A DNA stretch of 36,209 nucleotides from Solobacterium sp. (GTDB taxonomy: Bacteria > Bacillota_I > Bacilli_A > Erysipelotrichales > Erysipelotrichaceae), in the NCBI GenBank assembly GCA_017459725.1, contig JAFUCL010000014.1, positions 1-36,209 on the forward strand. The letters are read 5' to 3'. Under the pieces are notes generated by a model that was given only the letters and a program-made list of their open reading frames with translations, was not told the origin of the DNA and ran no database searches. Both the position numbers and the translations under genes were made by a program. The stretch's first letter is position 1, and each line of letters opens with the position of its first letter. Positions 21,754 to 31,385 of the stretch are shown here, piece after piece.

Positions 21754-23214
21754 ATGAAAGATTTGACGAAAGATTTACTGATTCTGCTTGCCGGTTTCAT
21801 CATGCTGGGATTCTCAGGTTCCGCCCTGAATGTTTCACTGTTTGTATTTCTGTGGCCGGCATGCCTGCTGTGGTTCCTGCACAGACATCAGTCGCTGAAA
21901 GCACTGATTCCCGTTTGGCTTGCCTACTGCCTGGTTCTGGCTGTACATTACGGGGATTCCGCCGGTACGGGTAGTCTGCTGACTTCCGGCTGGTTCACAT
22001 TCCGCTATGCCATCTTTGCATTCCTGCCGTTTGTGGCTGACTTCTTCCTGTACAGACATCTGCCCGGTGCTCTGAAGGTTCTGCTGTTTCCCTTTGCCGT
22101 GGCAGCCGGCGAATTCCTGATTCAGCTGACGCACTTCAGCCTGATGAACAATTTCGGATATGCCCTGCTCGGACAGGAGCTGATCCAGACGGTGTCTGTC
22201 ATCGGTCTCTACGGTCTTTCCGGTCTGATTGCGGCCGTATCATCCGTACTGGTATACGTATTTGAAAACCGTGAGAACCTGAAGAATGCCCTGAAGCCTG
22301 CCTGCATTCTTGCATGTATACTGCTGGTATGCTCTTTCTACAGCGGCATCCGTCTGTACGGTGATGTCAAAGCGGATACACCGACTGTGCGCACAGCTCT
22401 TGCCAGCGGTCCCGAACTCGGTTTTACCGAAGACGGTGAATGGGAAGTGCTGAGCCTTGAGGAAAACATTGCTTCCATGGAGAACAGTTTCGCCGAGGCT
22501 GCCCAGAGCGGTGCAAAGCTGATCTGCTTCTGCGAAGAGGCATTTGCGATTGCCAATTACGATGAAGAAGCTTTCGTGGCAGAGATCCGGAAGCTGGCGG
22601 CACAGTACGGTATGTACGCAAATGTTCCGCTGGAAGTTGATGATTTCGATGGTTCCATGGACGGTATGTCACTGAACAAGTGCTGGTTCGTGGATCCGGA
22701 AGGAAACATCATGGTGAACTATACAAAGTCCATGCTGGTGCCGGTCATTGAAACACCGTACTTCATTGCCGGTGACGGTGTCATTCCTTCCTTTGAGATG
22801 AACCTCGAAGGACAGTCCGTCAAATCAGCTCTCAGCATCTGCTACGACGGCGACTTTGTCCAGTACACCCGCACAATGCCTTCTGATACAGCTGTATGGT
22901 TCAACCCGTCCTGGGAATGGCAGGAAGTGCATAAATTCCACAGCGGCACAATTGCCGTGCGTGCCATCGAGAACGGTGTCAACCTGGTCAAGCCGACATA
23001 TGAAGGTCTCTCGGTCATTGCGGATACACGCGGCAGATATCTTGTCTGCGATTCGAATCTGCTCAACGGTGTAGCGGTGGGCGATCTTCCGCTGACAGGC
23101 GAGGTTACCGTATACGGTCAGTTCGGTCATATTCTCAATGCCCTGTACACGGCAGGATTCGCACTGCTGGCGGGTTTTGCGGTATACCGTTTCGCAAAGA
23201 ACAGAAAAGCATAA
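21754..23214 (+). CDS. apolipoprotein N-acyltransferase-like membrane protein (nitrilase domain)
   Basis: A 486-residue protein with about six N-terminal membrane segments (residues 1-205), a carbon-nitrogen hydrolase domain (about 215-455) and one C-terminal membrane segment, the topology of Lnt. The nitrilase triad is intact: E261 in CFCEEAF, K325 in NYTKSMLVP and C363 in SICYDGDF; RAIENGVNLVKPT also matches the Lnt C-terminal region. Lnt adds the third acyl chain to lipoproteins and is typical of Gram-negatives and Actinobacteria; most Firmicutes lack it. Three lipoproteins encoded in this window would be possible substrates. GGAGGAG sets ATG 21754. Transcription appears to be controlled by the upstream leader. 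Confidence 0.85.
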   Translation: MKDLTKDLLILLAGFIMLGFSGSALNVSLFVFLWPACLLWFLHRHQSLKALIPVWLAYCLVLAVHYGDSAGTGSLLTSGWFTFRYAIFAFLPFVADFFLYRHLPGALKVLLFPFAVAAGEFLIQLTHFSLMNNFGYALLGQELIQTVSVIGLYGLSGLIAAVSSVLVYVFENRENLKNALKPACILACILLVCSFYSGIRLYGDVKADTPTVRTALASGPELGFTEDGEWEVLSLEENIASMENSFAEAAQSGAKLICFCEEAFAIANYDEEAFVAEIRKLAAQYGMYANVPLEVDDFDGSMDGMSLNKCWFVDPEGNIMVNYTKSMLVPVIETPYFIAGDGVIPSFEMNLEGQSVKSALSICYDGDFVQYTRTMPSDTAVWFNPSWEWQEVHKFHSGTIAVRAIENGVNLVKPTYEGLSVIADTRGRYLVCDSNLLNGVAVGDLPLTGEVTVYGQFGHILNALYTAGFALLAGFAVYRFAKNRKA

Positions 23215-23226
23215 CAAGTGAAAGAT

Positions 23227-23261
23227 ACAGCCCTTGTCCGTTCGGGACAGGGGCTGTTTTT
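23227..23261 (+). terminator. intrinsic terminator after the Lnt-like gene
   Basis: A stem of about 13 bp (ACAGCCC...TGTCC with GGGACAGGGGCTGT, 23227-23257) and a GTTC-type loop is followed by a T tract to 23261, 13 bases after the stop. Confidence 0.9.
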
Positions 23262-23345
23262 ACACATTTCCTGTATATATGTGCATATTAAGCGTTGTCT
23301 TTCGTAAGTAATATGTTCTTCGGCCGTGTTTGAAACGCATAACCA

Positions 23346-23410
23346 TGCAAAGTAACCGATAAAACCGTTATAATTATTACTGGGATGACGGTATGTCGGA
23401 GAGTATACCG
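23346..23410 (+). promoter_or_regulatory. putative promoter and leader hairpin for the signalling operon
   Basis: A perfect TATAAT lies at 23369-23374, with only a weak -35 candidate TGCAAA (23346-23351) at 17-bp spacing. Downstream, CGGTAT (23389-23394) and ATACCG (23405-23410) form a hairpin in the roughly 140-base leader; a second TATAAT is at 23437-23442. Which element is used cannot be decided from sequence. Confidence 0.4.
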
Positions 23411-23521
23411 CATAAGTATGAACTTATTTACAACAGTATAATTACGGACAGATAAACGTCTGATATACGGACGGCCTGTTCACGAAGCGTCTCAGCCACT
23501 GCATATCAGGAGGATTACAGC

Positions 23522-26500
23522 ATGTTTGGAAAAAAATTTGAACTGAATGAGGAAACAATTCCCGTCGTAGAAGAAATAGGCAAGCATATGCCGGGCGGGT
23601 TCTTTATATACAAAGCGGAAGAACCGGAGGAACTGCTGTATGCCAACAAAGCAGTCTTCGATATTTTCGGCTGTGACGGACTGGAGGATTTCCGCAGACT
23701 GACAGGATATACATTCAGGGGAATGCTGTATCCGGATGACTATGATGCAATCACGGCATCCATCAACCACCAGATTGCGGCGAGCGAGGATAACTTTGAT
23801 TATGTGGAATACCGCATTGTGCGCAAGGACGGAGAAATCCGCTGGGTGGATGATTACGGACATTACACGGATACGGAAGCATACGGCGGTATCTACTATG
23901 TCTTTATTTCGGATATCACCGAAAAGCGTGAGCGGGCAGAAACAGACAAAGCAGTGCGTCAGGCTGTCATTGAAGCACTCAGTGAGGCATATCACACGGT
24001 ATGGCTGATCAGTGACACGGAAACCGGCACCTTTTCGCTGTACCGCGGGGATACCGAAGGAACGACGGAACACGCAGCCCCGATCCGCGATGCCCTTGGC
24101 CGGCTGAAGTATGAGCAGGCCAAGGAATACTACATCAAGACAACCGTGGCACCCGAGGACCAGGAGCGTCTGCAGCGGGAGCTGACCATGTCTGCAATTA
24201 CGGCAAGACTGCAGAAGAAACCGCAGTTCAACACCAATTATCTGCGCGTCATGAAAGACGGCAGCAAACGTTACTTCCGCATTGAATTTGCCAAGGTCAA
24301 TATGCCCAACGGGAAGATGGGCATCGTCTGCGGATTCAAGGATGTGGATGATGATGTCCGCGAAGGACAGAAGGTGCAGAAGGCGCTGCGGGATGCAGAG
24401 AGGCAGAAGGCTGAGAACCTGAAGCTGATCGAGCAGATCGAATCAGCCGCAAAACTGGCGGATCTGATGGGTTCGGTGGCATCACTGCTTTCCAATATGC
24501 CTGCCATGAGTTTCTCAAAGGATGCGGAAACCGGAAGATACCTTGCCTGCAACCAGGCCTTTGCGGATTATGCGCATAAACCGGATCCTTCCGGGGTTAT
24601 CGGTCTGCGCGATGATGAAATCTTCGACCCGGTGACAGCAGCGCATTTCGCCGAGGATGATCAGAAGGCCCTCAGTATGGACGAACCGTATATCTTCTTT
24701 GAGAATGTTCCCGATGCGGCCGGCAATATGCGCAACCTGCAGACCACCAAACTGAAGTTCAGGGATTCCTACGGCAAACTGTGCACGCTCGGCATGTGCG
24801 TGGATGTCACGGCAATGAGTGAAGCGAAAGCCAAGGAAACCGAGATACGCGTCAAACAGCAGGAGCTGGAGCACCGTATTGCCCTGCAGGATGAACTTCT
24901 GGAGAAGGAAAAGGAAAGAACCGAACTGATTCAGCTGATTACGGCACTGGCTTCCGATTACCGGAGTGTATATTATCTTGATCTCGACAAGGACAGCGGT
25001 GTATGTTACCAGCCGCATTCCGATGTGGACGGATTGAAGCAGGGTGAGCATTTCCGCTACTTCGAGACAGTATCCGATTATGCCGACCGCTACGTCATGG
25101 AACCGTATCATACGGAATTCATGCATTTTGTGGAACCTGAGAATATCAGGAAGAGACTGCAGAGTGAACGCGTCATTTCCTACCGGTATATGGTCAGCAG
25201 ACACGGCCGGGATTCCTATGAGATGGTGAAGTTTGCCGGTGTGCGTCATCCGGAGGACCGTGATGATCATCTCGTGCATGCCGTCGGCGCATGCTTTACC
25301 GATGTGGATGAAGAAACCCGCAGAAGCCTGGCGGAAAGCGAAGCCCTGACGGACGCTTTGAACGCAGCCAAACAGGCCAACAGCGCCAAGACTGCATTCC
25401 TCTCCAATATGTCGCATGAAATCCGCACCCCGATGAATGCCATCATCGGTCTGAACAACATAGCACTGAATGATCCTGATCTTCCCGCAAAGACACGCGA
25501 GTATCTGGAAAAGACAGGCACATCTGCCCAGCATCTGCTGAGCATCATCAACGATATTCTCGACATGTCCCGTATTGAATCCGGACGCATGGTGCTGCGG
25601 AATGAGGAATTCTCCTTCTCCAAGGTACTGGAACAGGTGAATGCGATCATCAGCGGACAGTGCCGTGACAAAGGTCTCACCTATGACTGCAGAACCATCG
25701 GCAGAGTGGATGACTACTATGTCGGTGATGAGATGAAGCTGCGGCAGATCATGATCAACATTCTCGGCAATGCCGTCAAGTTCACACCAACCGGCGGCAA
25801 AGTCACATTCACGATTGAAGAGCTGAACCGCTTTGACGGAAAATCAACACTGCGCTTTGTCTGCAGTGACACCGGCATCGGTATGAGCAAAGAATACCTG
25901 CCGCATATCTTTGATTCCTTCTCCCAGGAAGATTCCTCTTTCACGAATAAGTACGGAAGCACGGGGCTCGGTATGCCGATCACCAAGAGCATCGTAGAGA
26001 TGATGAACGGCTCCATCGAAGTGGAAAGCGAAAAGGGTGTCGGATCAACATTCACGGTAACGGTGACACTGGGGGAATCCGCGCATATTCCGCATGAAGA
26101 CGAAGAAGGACTGCCGGCTGCACACCGTATGAATGTACTGGTCATCGATGATGATGAAGTGGCCTGCGAGCATGCGAAGATCGTGCTCGGACAGGTGGGC
26201 ATCTCCTGTGAAAGCGCGCTGTCCGGTGCGGCAGGCATCGAAATGGTGAAGATGCATGAGGCGAGACGGACACCGTACGATCTGATCCTGATCGACTGGA
26301 AGATGCCGGAGATGGACGGTGTGGAAACCGCAAGACGCATCCGTGAGATTGTCGGCAGGGAAGCTGCGATCATCATCCTGACGTCCTACAGCTGGGATGA
26401 AATTGCGGATGAAGCAAGACAGGCCGGCGTGGACAGCTTTGTGGCAAAGCCGCTGTTTGCCGGTTCGGTCATGGATGAATTCAGAACTGCCTTCAAACTG

Positions 26501-26914
26501 AAGGCTGAGAAATACGGCACACCTAAGAAAACACTGAAGGGCAGAAGAGTTCTGCTGGCGGAGGATGTGGCCATCAATGCTGAAATCATCCTCATGATTC
26601 TGAGTGCCAGGGAGATGGAAGCGGAACTGGCCGAAAACGGACAGGAAGCCGTGGATATGTTTGCGGCGCATGAACCGGGTTATTACGATGCCGTGCTCAT
26701 GGATATGCGCATGCCGGTCAAGGACGGCCTGGAAGCGTCCAAAGAGATCAGGGCCATGGACAGACCGGATGCCAGGAGCATTCCGATTATTGCCCTGACT
26801 GCCAATGCCTTTGACGAAGATGTGCAGAGAAGCATGCAGGCAGGTCTGAATGCCCACCTCAGCAAACCTATAGATGCGGATCTGCTGTACGAAACACTTG
26901 AAAATCTGATCTGA
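23522..26914 (+). CDS. soluble hybrid histidine kinase: four PAS-like modules, HisKA, HATPase, two receivers
   Basis: An 1130-residue cytoplasmic kinase with no membrane segment. PAS-like modules lie at about 15-140 (ending YVFISDITEKRERAE), 150-285, 315-435 and 465-605, with coiled-coil linkers between. The HisKA domain carries the phospho-acceptor H632 in SNMSHEIRTPMNAIIG; the HATPase (about 730-855) has an N box (MINILGNAVKFT), DTGIGM and GLGMPI. Receiver 1 (about 872-985) has D925 in LIDWKMPEMDG, and receiver 2 (about 1009-1128) has D1061 in LMDMRMPVKDG. It would pass phosphate through its own receivers to an unknown partner; no phosphotransfer domain or DNA-binding regulator is encoded here. 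AGGAGG is 7 bases upstream. It is the first gene of the signalling operon. Confidence 0.93.
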   Translation: MFGKKFELNEETIPVVEEIGKHMPGGFFIYKAEEPEELLYANKAVFDIFGCDGLEDFRRLTGYTFRGMLYPDDYDAITASINHQIAASEDNFDYVEYRIVRKDGEIRWVDDYGHYTDTEAYGGIYYVFISDITEKRERAETDKAVRQAVIEALSEAYHTVWLISDTETGTFSLYRGDTEGTTEHAAPIRDALGRLKYEQAKEYYIKTTVAPEDQERLQRELTMSAITARLQKKPQFNTNYLRVMKDGSKRYFRIEFAKVNMPNGKMGIVCGFKDVDDDVREGQKVQKALRDAERQKAENLKLIEQIESAAKLADLMGSVASLLSNMPAMSFSKDAETGRYLACNQAFADYAHKPDPSGVIGLRDDEIFDPVTAAHFAEDDQKALSMDEPYIFFENVPDAAGNMRNLQTTKLKFRDSYGKLCTLGMCVDVTAMSEAKAKETEIRVKQQELEHRIALQDELLEKEKERTELIQLITALASDYRSVYYLDLDKDSGVCYQPHSDVDGLKQGEHFRYFETVSDYADRYVMEPYHTEFMHFVEPENIRKRLQSERVISYRYMVSRHGRDSYEMVKFAGVRHPEDRDDHLVHAVGACFTDVDEETRRSLAESEALTDALNAAKQANSAKTAFLSNMSHEIRTPMNAIIGLNNIALNDPDLPAKTREYLEKTGTSAQHLLSIINDILDMSRIESGRMVLRNEEFSFSKVLEQVNAIISGQCRDKGLTYDCRTIGRVDDYYVGDEMKLRQIMINILGNAVKFTPTGGKVTFTIEELNRFDGKSTLRFVCSDTGIGMSKEYLPHIFDSFSQEDSSFTNKYGSTGLGMPITKSIVEMMNGSIEVESEKGVGSTFTVTVTLGESAHIPHEDEEGLPAAHRMNVLVIDDDEVACEHAKIVLGQVGISCESALSGAAGIEMVKMHEARRTPYDLILIDWKMPEMDGVETARRIREIVGREAAIIILTSYSWDEIADEARQAGVDSFVAKPLFAGSVMDEFRTAFKLKAEKYGTPKKTLKGRRVLLAEDVAINAEIILMILSAREMEAELAENGQEAVDMFAAHEPGYYDAVLMDMRMPVKDGLEASKEIRAMDRPDARSIPIIALTANAFDEDVQRSMQAGLNAHLSKPIDADLLYETLENLI

Positions 26915-26943
26915 TTCACGACGAAGGAAGGGGAAAGCGCATT

Positions 26944-29148
26944 GTGAATGACCGGAAACTGACAACGAAACTATCGCCTGCGAATGCCTGGGCTTTTGCC
27001 GTGGGCACAAGCGTGGGCTGGGGATCGCTGGTCGTTACCTGCAGCACTTATCTTGCACAGGCGGGACCGGCCGGCAGTATACTTGGTCTTCTGGCAGGCA
27101 CACTGATCATGCTTGTCATTGCGCATAACTATTCCTATATGATCAACTGCACACCCGATGCCGGCGGTGCATATGTGTTCTGCCGGGATGCCTTCGGGTA
27201 TGACCACGGCTTTCTCACGGCATGGTTTCTGACGCTTACGTATCTGGCCATGCTGTGGGCCAATGCGACATCACTGCCGCTGTTTTCACGTTACTTCCTC
27301 GGCGACATGTTCTGTGTGGGGAGAATGTACAGTTTCTTCGGATATGATGTGTATCTGGGGGAAGCACTGCTGTCGGCGGCTGCGATACTTGCAGCGATGC
27401 TGCTGTGTCTGCGCAACGGCAAACTGAGCGCTGTGCTGATGACGGGCATGGTGATCTTCTTTACGGCAGGAATTGCCGTCTGTGCACTGCCTGCTCTTGC
27501 CGGAAGCGGTCTGCAGTTCTCTCCCGCCTTTGTACCGGAGGAAAGGGCAGTCAGTCAGATCCTGCGCATAGCGGTGATTTCACCCTGGGCCTTTATCGGA
27601 TTTGAGAGTATATCGCACGGGGCGGAGGAATTCGGTTTCCGGAACCGGCGCATCGGCAGGATCATGTTTGCGGCGGTTATGACAACGGCACTGCTGTATA
27701 TTCTTGTGATACTGCTGTCGGTGTCCGCGCATCCGGCAGGTTATGACAGCTGGCTGGCATATATACGGGATCTCGGAAACCTCAGCGGGACGGAGGCACT
27801 GCCGCCGTTCCATGCGGCCGGAAGATATCTCGGGGCGGCCGGTATATGGATCCTGATGCTTTCACTGCTGGCCCTGGTGTTCACCAGTCTGATCGGCAAT
27901 ATCACCGCGGTAAGCAGACTGTTCATGGCACTTGGCAGAGACCGCATCCTGCCGGCATCCTTTGCCTCCGTAAACAAATACGGAACACCCGGCAAAGCAG
28001 TGCTGCTGGCATCCCTGGTTTCCCTGATCATTCCGTTTGTGGGAAGAACGGCAGTCGGCTGGATCGTGGATGTAACGACGATCGGTGCGGTGCTTATATA
28101 CGGATATGTATCGGCAGCGGCCATGAAGACGGCGCAGTTCCGGGGTGACAAAAGGGAATACAGGACCGGTCTTGCCGGACTTTGTGTCATGATAGTAATA
28201 GGGGCTACTTTCCTGCTTCCGAATCTGTTTACGTCCGGATCCATCGGAGCGGAATCCTACTTCCTCTTCGTAATCTGGTCGGCAGCCGGCTTCTTCGTCT
28301 TCCGGTTTGTCCTGCAGCACGATACGCACAGGAACTTCGGTCAGTCCATTGTTGTATGGATTGCGCTGCTGTCGATGATTCTCTTTGTTTCCATGGTATG
28401 GATGAACCAGTCCGTGATGCAGGCAGCCCGGCAGGGCATGACCTCTGTTGAAGAGTATTATGTATCTTCGCTTGGCGGCAGTGTGCAGAGCGGGATTGTG
28501 GATGAACAGTTTGCACTGGTACGCAGAACCGCGTCCATCAGAGTCATGGTAGTGATCTTCCTGTTTATGCTCTCACTGCTTGTTCTGCTCAACAACTACA
28601 ACCTCATGCGTGAACAGGCCAGACACAGTGAAAAACAGCTCGGCATGGTGCGTGATCTTGCTAACCGCGATCCTCTGACCGGTGTCAAAAGCAAGCTGGC
28701 ATATGCCGAAAAGGAGAAGGAACTGGAGGAAATGATTGCCTCCGGGGATGCGGAACCGTTTGCAGTGGCGGTGTGCGATATCAACGGGCTGAAGGAAGTC
28801 AATGATACGCTCGGCCATAAAGCAGGTGATGCATATATCCGCAGCGGATGTATGCTTGTATGCAGATACTTCGAGCACAGTCCGGTCTACCGCATCGGCG
28901 GTGATGAATTCGTTGTACTGGTGGCAGGAAGCGACTATGACAGCCGTGATGAGATCATGGCGGAACTGCACCGGACGGTCCGTGAGAATCTGATGTCAAA
29001 AGAAGTCGTGGTGGCGGCCGGCATTGCCTCGTATCCCGAAGCGGGAAAGACACTGCGTGAAGTCTTCGAGGAGGCTGACAGACGTATGTATGAAGAAAAG
29101 AAACTGCTGAAAAGCATGAATACCTCAGCGGAGTATAGAAAGGGTTAA
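26944..29148 (+). CDS. amino-acid permease (APC) fused to a diguanylate cyclase
   Basis: A 734-residue fusion. Residues 1-470 form an APC-superfamily transporter of about 12 membrane segments, with AFAVGTSVGWGSLVV in the first helix, PDAGGAYVFCRDAFG, a SPWAFIGFESISHGAEEF helix and RLFMALGRDRILP, all typical of amino-acid permeases. Two more membrane segments (about 470-485 and 545-565) bracket an extracytoplasmic loop of about 60 residues. A GGDEF domain follows at about 575-725, with intact GGDEF at 652-656 and NDTLGHKAGD; no RxxD inhibitory site precedes it. I infer a transceptor that makes c-di-GMP in response to an amino acid. The start is GTG with GGAAGGGG upstream, 29 bases after the kinase gene. 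Confidence 0.92.
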   Translation: MNDRKLTTKLSPANAWAFAVGTSVGWGSLVVTCSTYLAQAGPAGSILGLLAGTLIMLVIAHNYSYMINCTPDAGGAYVFCRDAFGYDHGFLTAWFLTLTYLAMLWANATSLPLFSRYFLGDMFCVGRMYSFFGYDVYLGEALLSAAAILAAMLLCLRNGKLSAVLMTGMVIFFTAGIAVCALPALAGSGLQFSPAFVPEERAVSQILRIAVISPWAFIGFESISHGAEEFGFRNRRIGRIMFAAVMTTALLYILVILLSVSAHPAGYDSWLAYIRDLGNLSGTEALPPFHAAGRYLGAAGIWILMLSLLALVFTSLIGNITAVSRLFMALGRDRILPASFASVNKYGTPGKAVLLASLVSLIIPFVGRTAVGWIVDVTTIGAVLIYGYVSAAAMKTAQFRGDKREYRTGLAGLCVMIVIGATFLLPNLFTSGSIGAESYFLFVIWSAAGFFVFRFVLQHDTHRNFGQSIVVWIALLSMILFVSMVWMNQSVMQAARQGMTSVEEYYVSSLGGSVQSGIVDEQFALVRRTASIRVMVVIFLFMLSLLVLLNNYNLMREQARHSEKQLGMVRDLANRDPLTGVKSKLAYAEKEKELEEMIASGDAEPFAVAVCDINGLKEVNDTLGHKAGDAYIRSGCMLVCRYFEHSPVYRIGGDEFVVLVAGSDYDSRDEIMAELHRTVRENLMSKEVVVAAGIASYPEAGKTLREVFEEADRRMYEEKKLLKSMNTSAEYRKG

Positions 29149-29154
29149 CTGATT

Positions 29155-31371
29155 ATGCCTGAAACAAATCTGAAATTTCATTCCGCACACGGCAAGAGAC
29201 AATTGCTGGTTGTCGAGGATGAAGTCATCAACCGTGAAATACTGGGAATGATACTGGAAGAACTGTATGAGCCGATCTATGCGGAAACAGGTGCTGAAGC
29301 CCTGGCCAAAGCACATGCATATGCCGATACGCTCAGTCTGGTTCTGCTGGATCTGAACCTGCCGGATATGCACGGTCTGGATGTTCTGCGCCAGTTCAAG
29401 GGGAACGATCAGCTTTCCCGTCTGCCGGTTATTGTCATGACAGCGGAAAAGGATGCCGAAGTGGAAAGTCTGAATATCGGTGCCATTGACTTTATTCCGA
29501 AGCCGTATCCGCAGCCGAAAGTCATTCTGGCAAGAATCAACCGTACGATTGAATTGTCCGAAGACCGCGATATCATCCGCTGGACGGAACGTGATCAGCT
29601 GACCGGACTGTATAACCGTGAGTACTTCTACAGATATGCGGCACAGTTTGATACCTATCACAAGGATCTGGAGACGGATGCCATCGTGGTGGATATCAAT
29701 CACTTCCATATCCTGAATGAACGCTGCGGTAAAGCATACGGCGATGAAGTGCTGATGAAAGTCGGCAATAAGCTCCGTGACCTTGTTAAAGACGGTGAAG
29801 GAATCGTCTGCCGCAGGGAAGCAGATACATTCCTGATCTACTGTCCGCACCGTACGGATTATGCGGAGATTCTGGAGAAGGCATCCATCAACCTTGACGG
29901 CGGCAACCGCATACGTCTGCGCATGGGTGTGTATTCCAACGTGGATAAGAACATCGACATCGAACGCCGCTTTGACAGAGCGAAGTCCGCTGCCGATACC
30001 GTCCGCAGCAACTTCACCAAAACAATCGGCATATATGACAACTCACTGCATGAGGCAGAGATGTTCACCGAACAATTGCTGGATGATTTCCGTACGGCCA
30101 TCGAAGAGAAGCAGTTTACGGTCTTCTACCAGCCGAAGTTTGATGTCAGACCGCAGGAGCCGATCCTCAGCAGTGCCGAAGCTCTGGTGCGCTGGAAACA
30201 TCCCACCCTCGGTATGATTTCGCCGGGTATCTTCATTTCGCTGTTTGAAAACAACGGTCTGATCCAGGAGCTGGACAGCTATGTCTGGCGGGAAGCCACA
30301 TGCCGGATCAGCACCTGGAAGAAAACCCTCGGCATGACCATTCCGGTATCTGTCAATGTTTCACGCATTGATATGTATGATCCCGATTTTGTCAGCCATG
30401 TCGAAGGTCTGGTGAAGGAATTTGATCTCGATCCGGCCGAGCTGCTTCTGGAAATCACGGAATCGGCATATACGGAGAATTCCGGACAGATCATCAGTAA
30501 AGTCAGTGAACTGCAGGAAAAGGGATTCCGGATCGAAATGGATGACTTCGGTTCCGGCTATTCCTCACTGAACATGATCTCCACACTGCCGGTTGATGCG
30601 CTGAAGCTGGATATGCAGTTTATCCGCAATGCCTTCCGTGAACGCAAGGATACACGTCTTCTGGAAATTGTCATCTCACTGGCGGAATCCCTCCATGTGC
30701 CGACGATTGCCGAAGGTGTTGAGACTGCTGAGCAGATGCTGACGCTTAAGAGTATGGGCTGCGACTTTGTGCAGGGATACTATTTCTCCAAGCCTCTGCC
30801 GGCCAATGAATTTGAGGAATATGTACGTGCGCATAAAGGTTCCGTACAGCCTGTGCAGGAGCTTGAAAAGTCATACAGCAGAGAAAGAAAAGACCGCTTT
30901 GCATATGATGCCCTGCATGATCCGATGACGGGTCTCTACAACAACAGTGCATTTGATATTCTGTTCCATCATACCGACAAGGATCACATTGCCGTGCTGA
31001 TTGCGGATGTGGACGGATATGAAAAGATACGTGCGGAAAAGGGCAAGGTATATGCTGATTCGGTGATCAAGCGGGCTGCTGCTGTGCTGCGTGAAAGCTT
31101 CCGCAACGTTGATGATATCTGCCGTCTCAAGGAGGATGAGTTTGTTATCATCATGACCCGCATGACGGAAACCATGGAAAAGCTTGTATATGACAAGGTC
31201 AGCCAGATCAATGCAGCGCTGCAGAATCCTCCGGAAGGAGAACCGGCGCTGAGTCTCTGCTTCGGTGTTGCTTTCTCCGACCGTCTGAATCCGGGCGAAG
31301 ATATCTTCGATGATGCCGATGCGGCGCTGATCAGGGCAAAACAGGAAGGCAGTGTCTGCTGCATTTTCTGA
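29155..31371 (+). CDS. receiver-GGDEF(degenerate)-EAL-GGDEF(degenerate) c-di-GMP phosphodiesterase
   Basis: A 738-residue cytoplasmic protein. The receiver domain (1-130) has D66 in LLDLNLPDMHG. A GGDEF-type domain (about 140-285) is degenerate, with EADTF at 222-226 where GGDEF should be. The EAL domain (about 290-545) is intact: EAL at 342-344 followed by VRWKHP, then NVSRIDM, EITESAY, DDFGSGYSSL (463-472) and EGVET. A second GGDEF-like domain (about 575-735) has KEDEF at 659-663. I infer a phosphorylation-controlled c-di-GMP phosphodiesterase, opposing the cyclase encoded 6 bases upstream; the degenerate domains may bind GTP or serve as scaffolds. AAAGGG precedes the ATG. Confidence 0.92.
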   Translation: MPETNLKFHSAHGKRQLLVVEDEVINREILGMILEELYEPIYAETGAEALAKAHAYADTLSLVLLDLNLPDMHGLDVLRQFKGNDQLSRLPVIVMTAEKDAEVESLNIGAIDFIPKPYPQPKVILARINRTIELSEDRDIIRWTERDQLTGLYNREYFYRYAAQFDTYHKDLETDAIVVDINHFHILNERCGKAYGDEVLMKVGNKLRDLVKDGEGIVCRREADTFLIYCPHRTDYAEILEKASINLDGGNRIRLRMGVYSNVDKNIDIERRFDRAKSAADTVRSNFTKTIGIYDNSLHEAEMFTEQLLDDFRTAIEEKQFTVFYQPKFDVRPQEPILSSAEALVRWKHPTLGMISPGIFISLFENNGLIQELDSYVWREATCRISTWKKTLGMTIPVSVNVSRIDMYDPDFVSHVEGLVKEFDLDPAELLLEITESAYTENSGQIISKVSELQEKGFRIEMDDFGSGYSSLNMISTLPVDALKLDMQFIRNAFRERKDTRLLEIVISLAESLHVPTIAEGVETAEQMLTLKSMGCDFVQGYYFSKPLPANEFEEYVRAHKGSVQPVQELEKSYSRERKDRFAYDALHDPMTGLYNNSAFDILFHHTDKDHIAVLIADVDGYEKIRAEKGKVYADSVIKRAAAVLRESFRNVDDICRLKEDEFVIIMTRMTETMEKLVYDKVSQINAALQNPPEGEPALSLCFGVAFSDRLNPGEDIFDDADAALIRAKQEGSVCCIF

Positions 31372-31385
31372 GAAAGGAATTACCG

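Noticed and set aside
23330..23410. GCAAAG followed by GGGATGACGG, faintly like a c-di-GMP-I riboswitch before the signalling operon
   Set aside because: The first conserved half of that riboswitch and the GGGxCUA segment are missing, and a TATAAT promoter element falls in the middle.
24515..25534. Long antisense open frames beneath the kinase gene (also at 26045-27010 and 6457-7197)
   Set aside because: They mirror the codon bias of the true + strand genes, lack ribosome binding sites and give no family-like protein.
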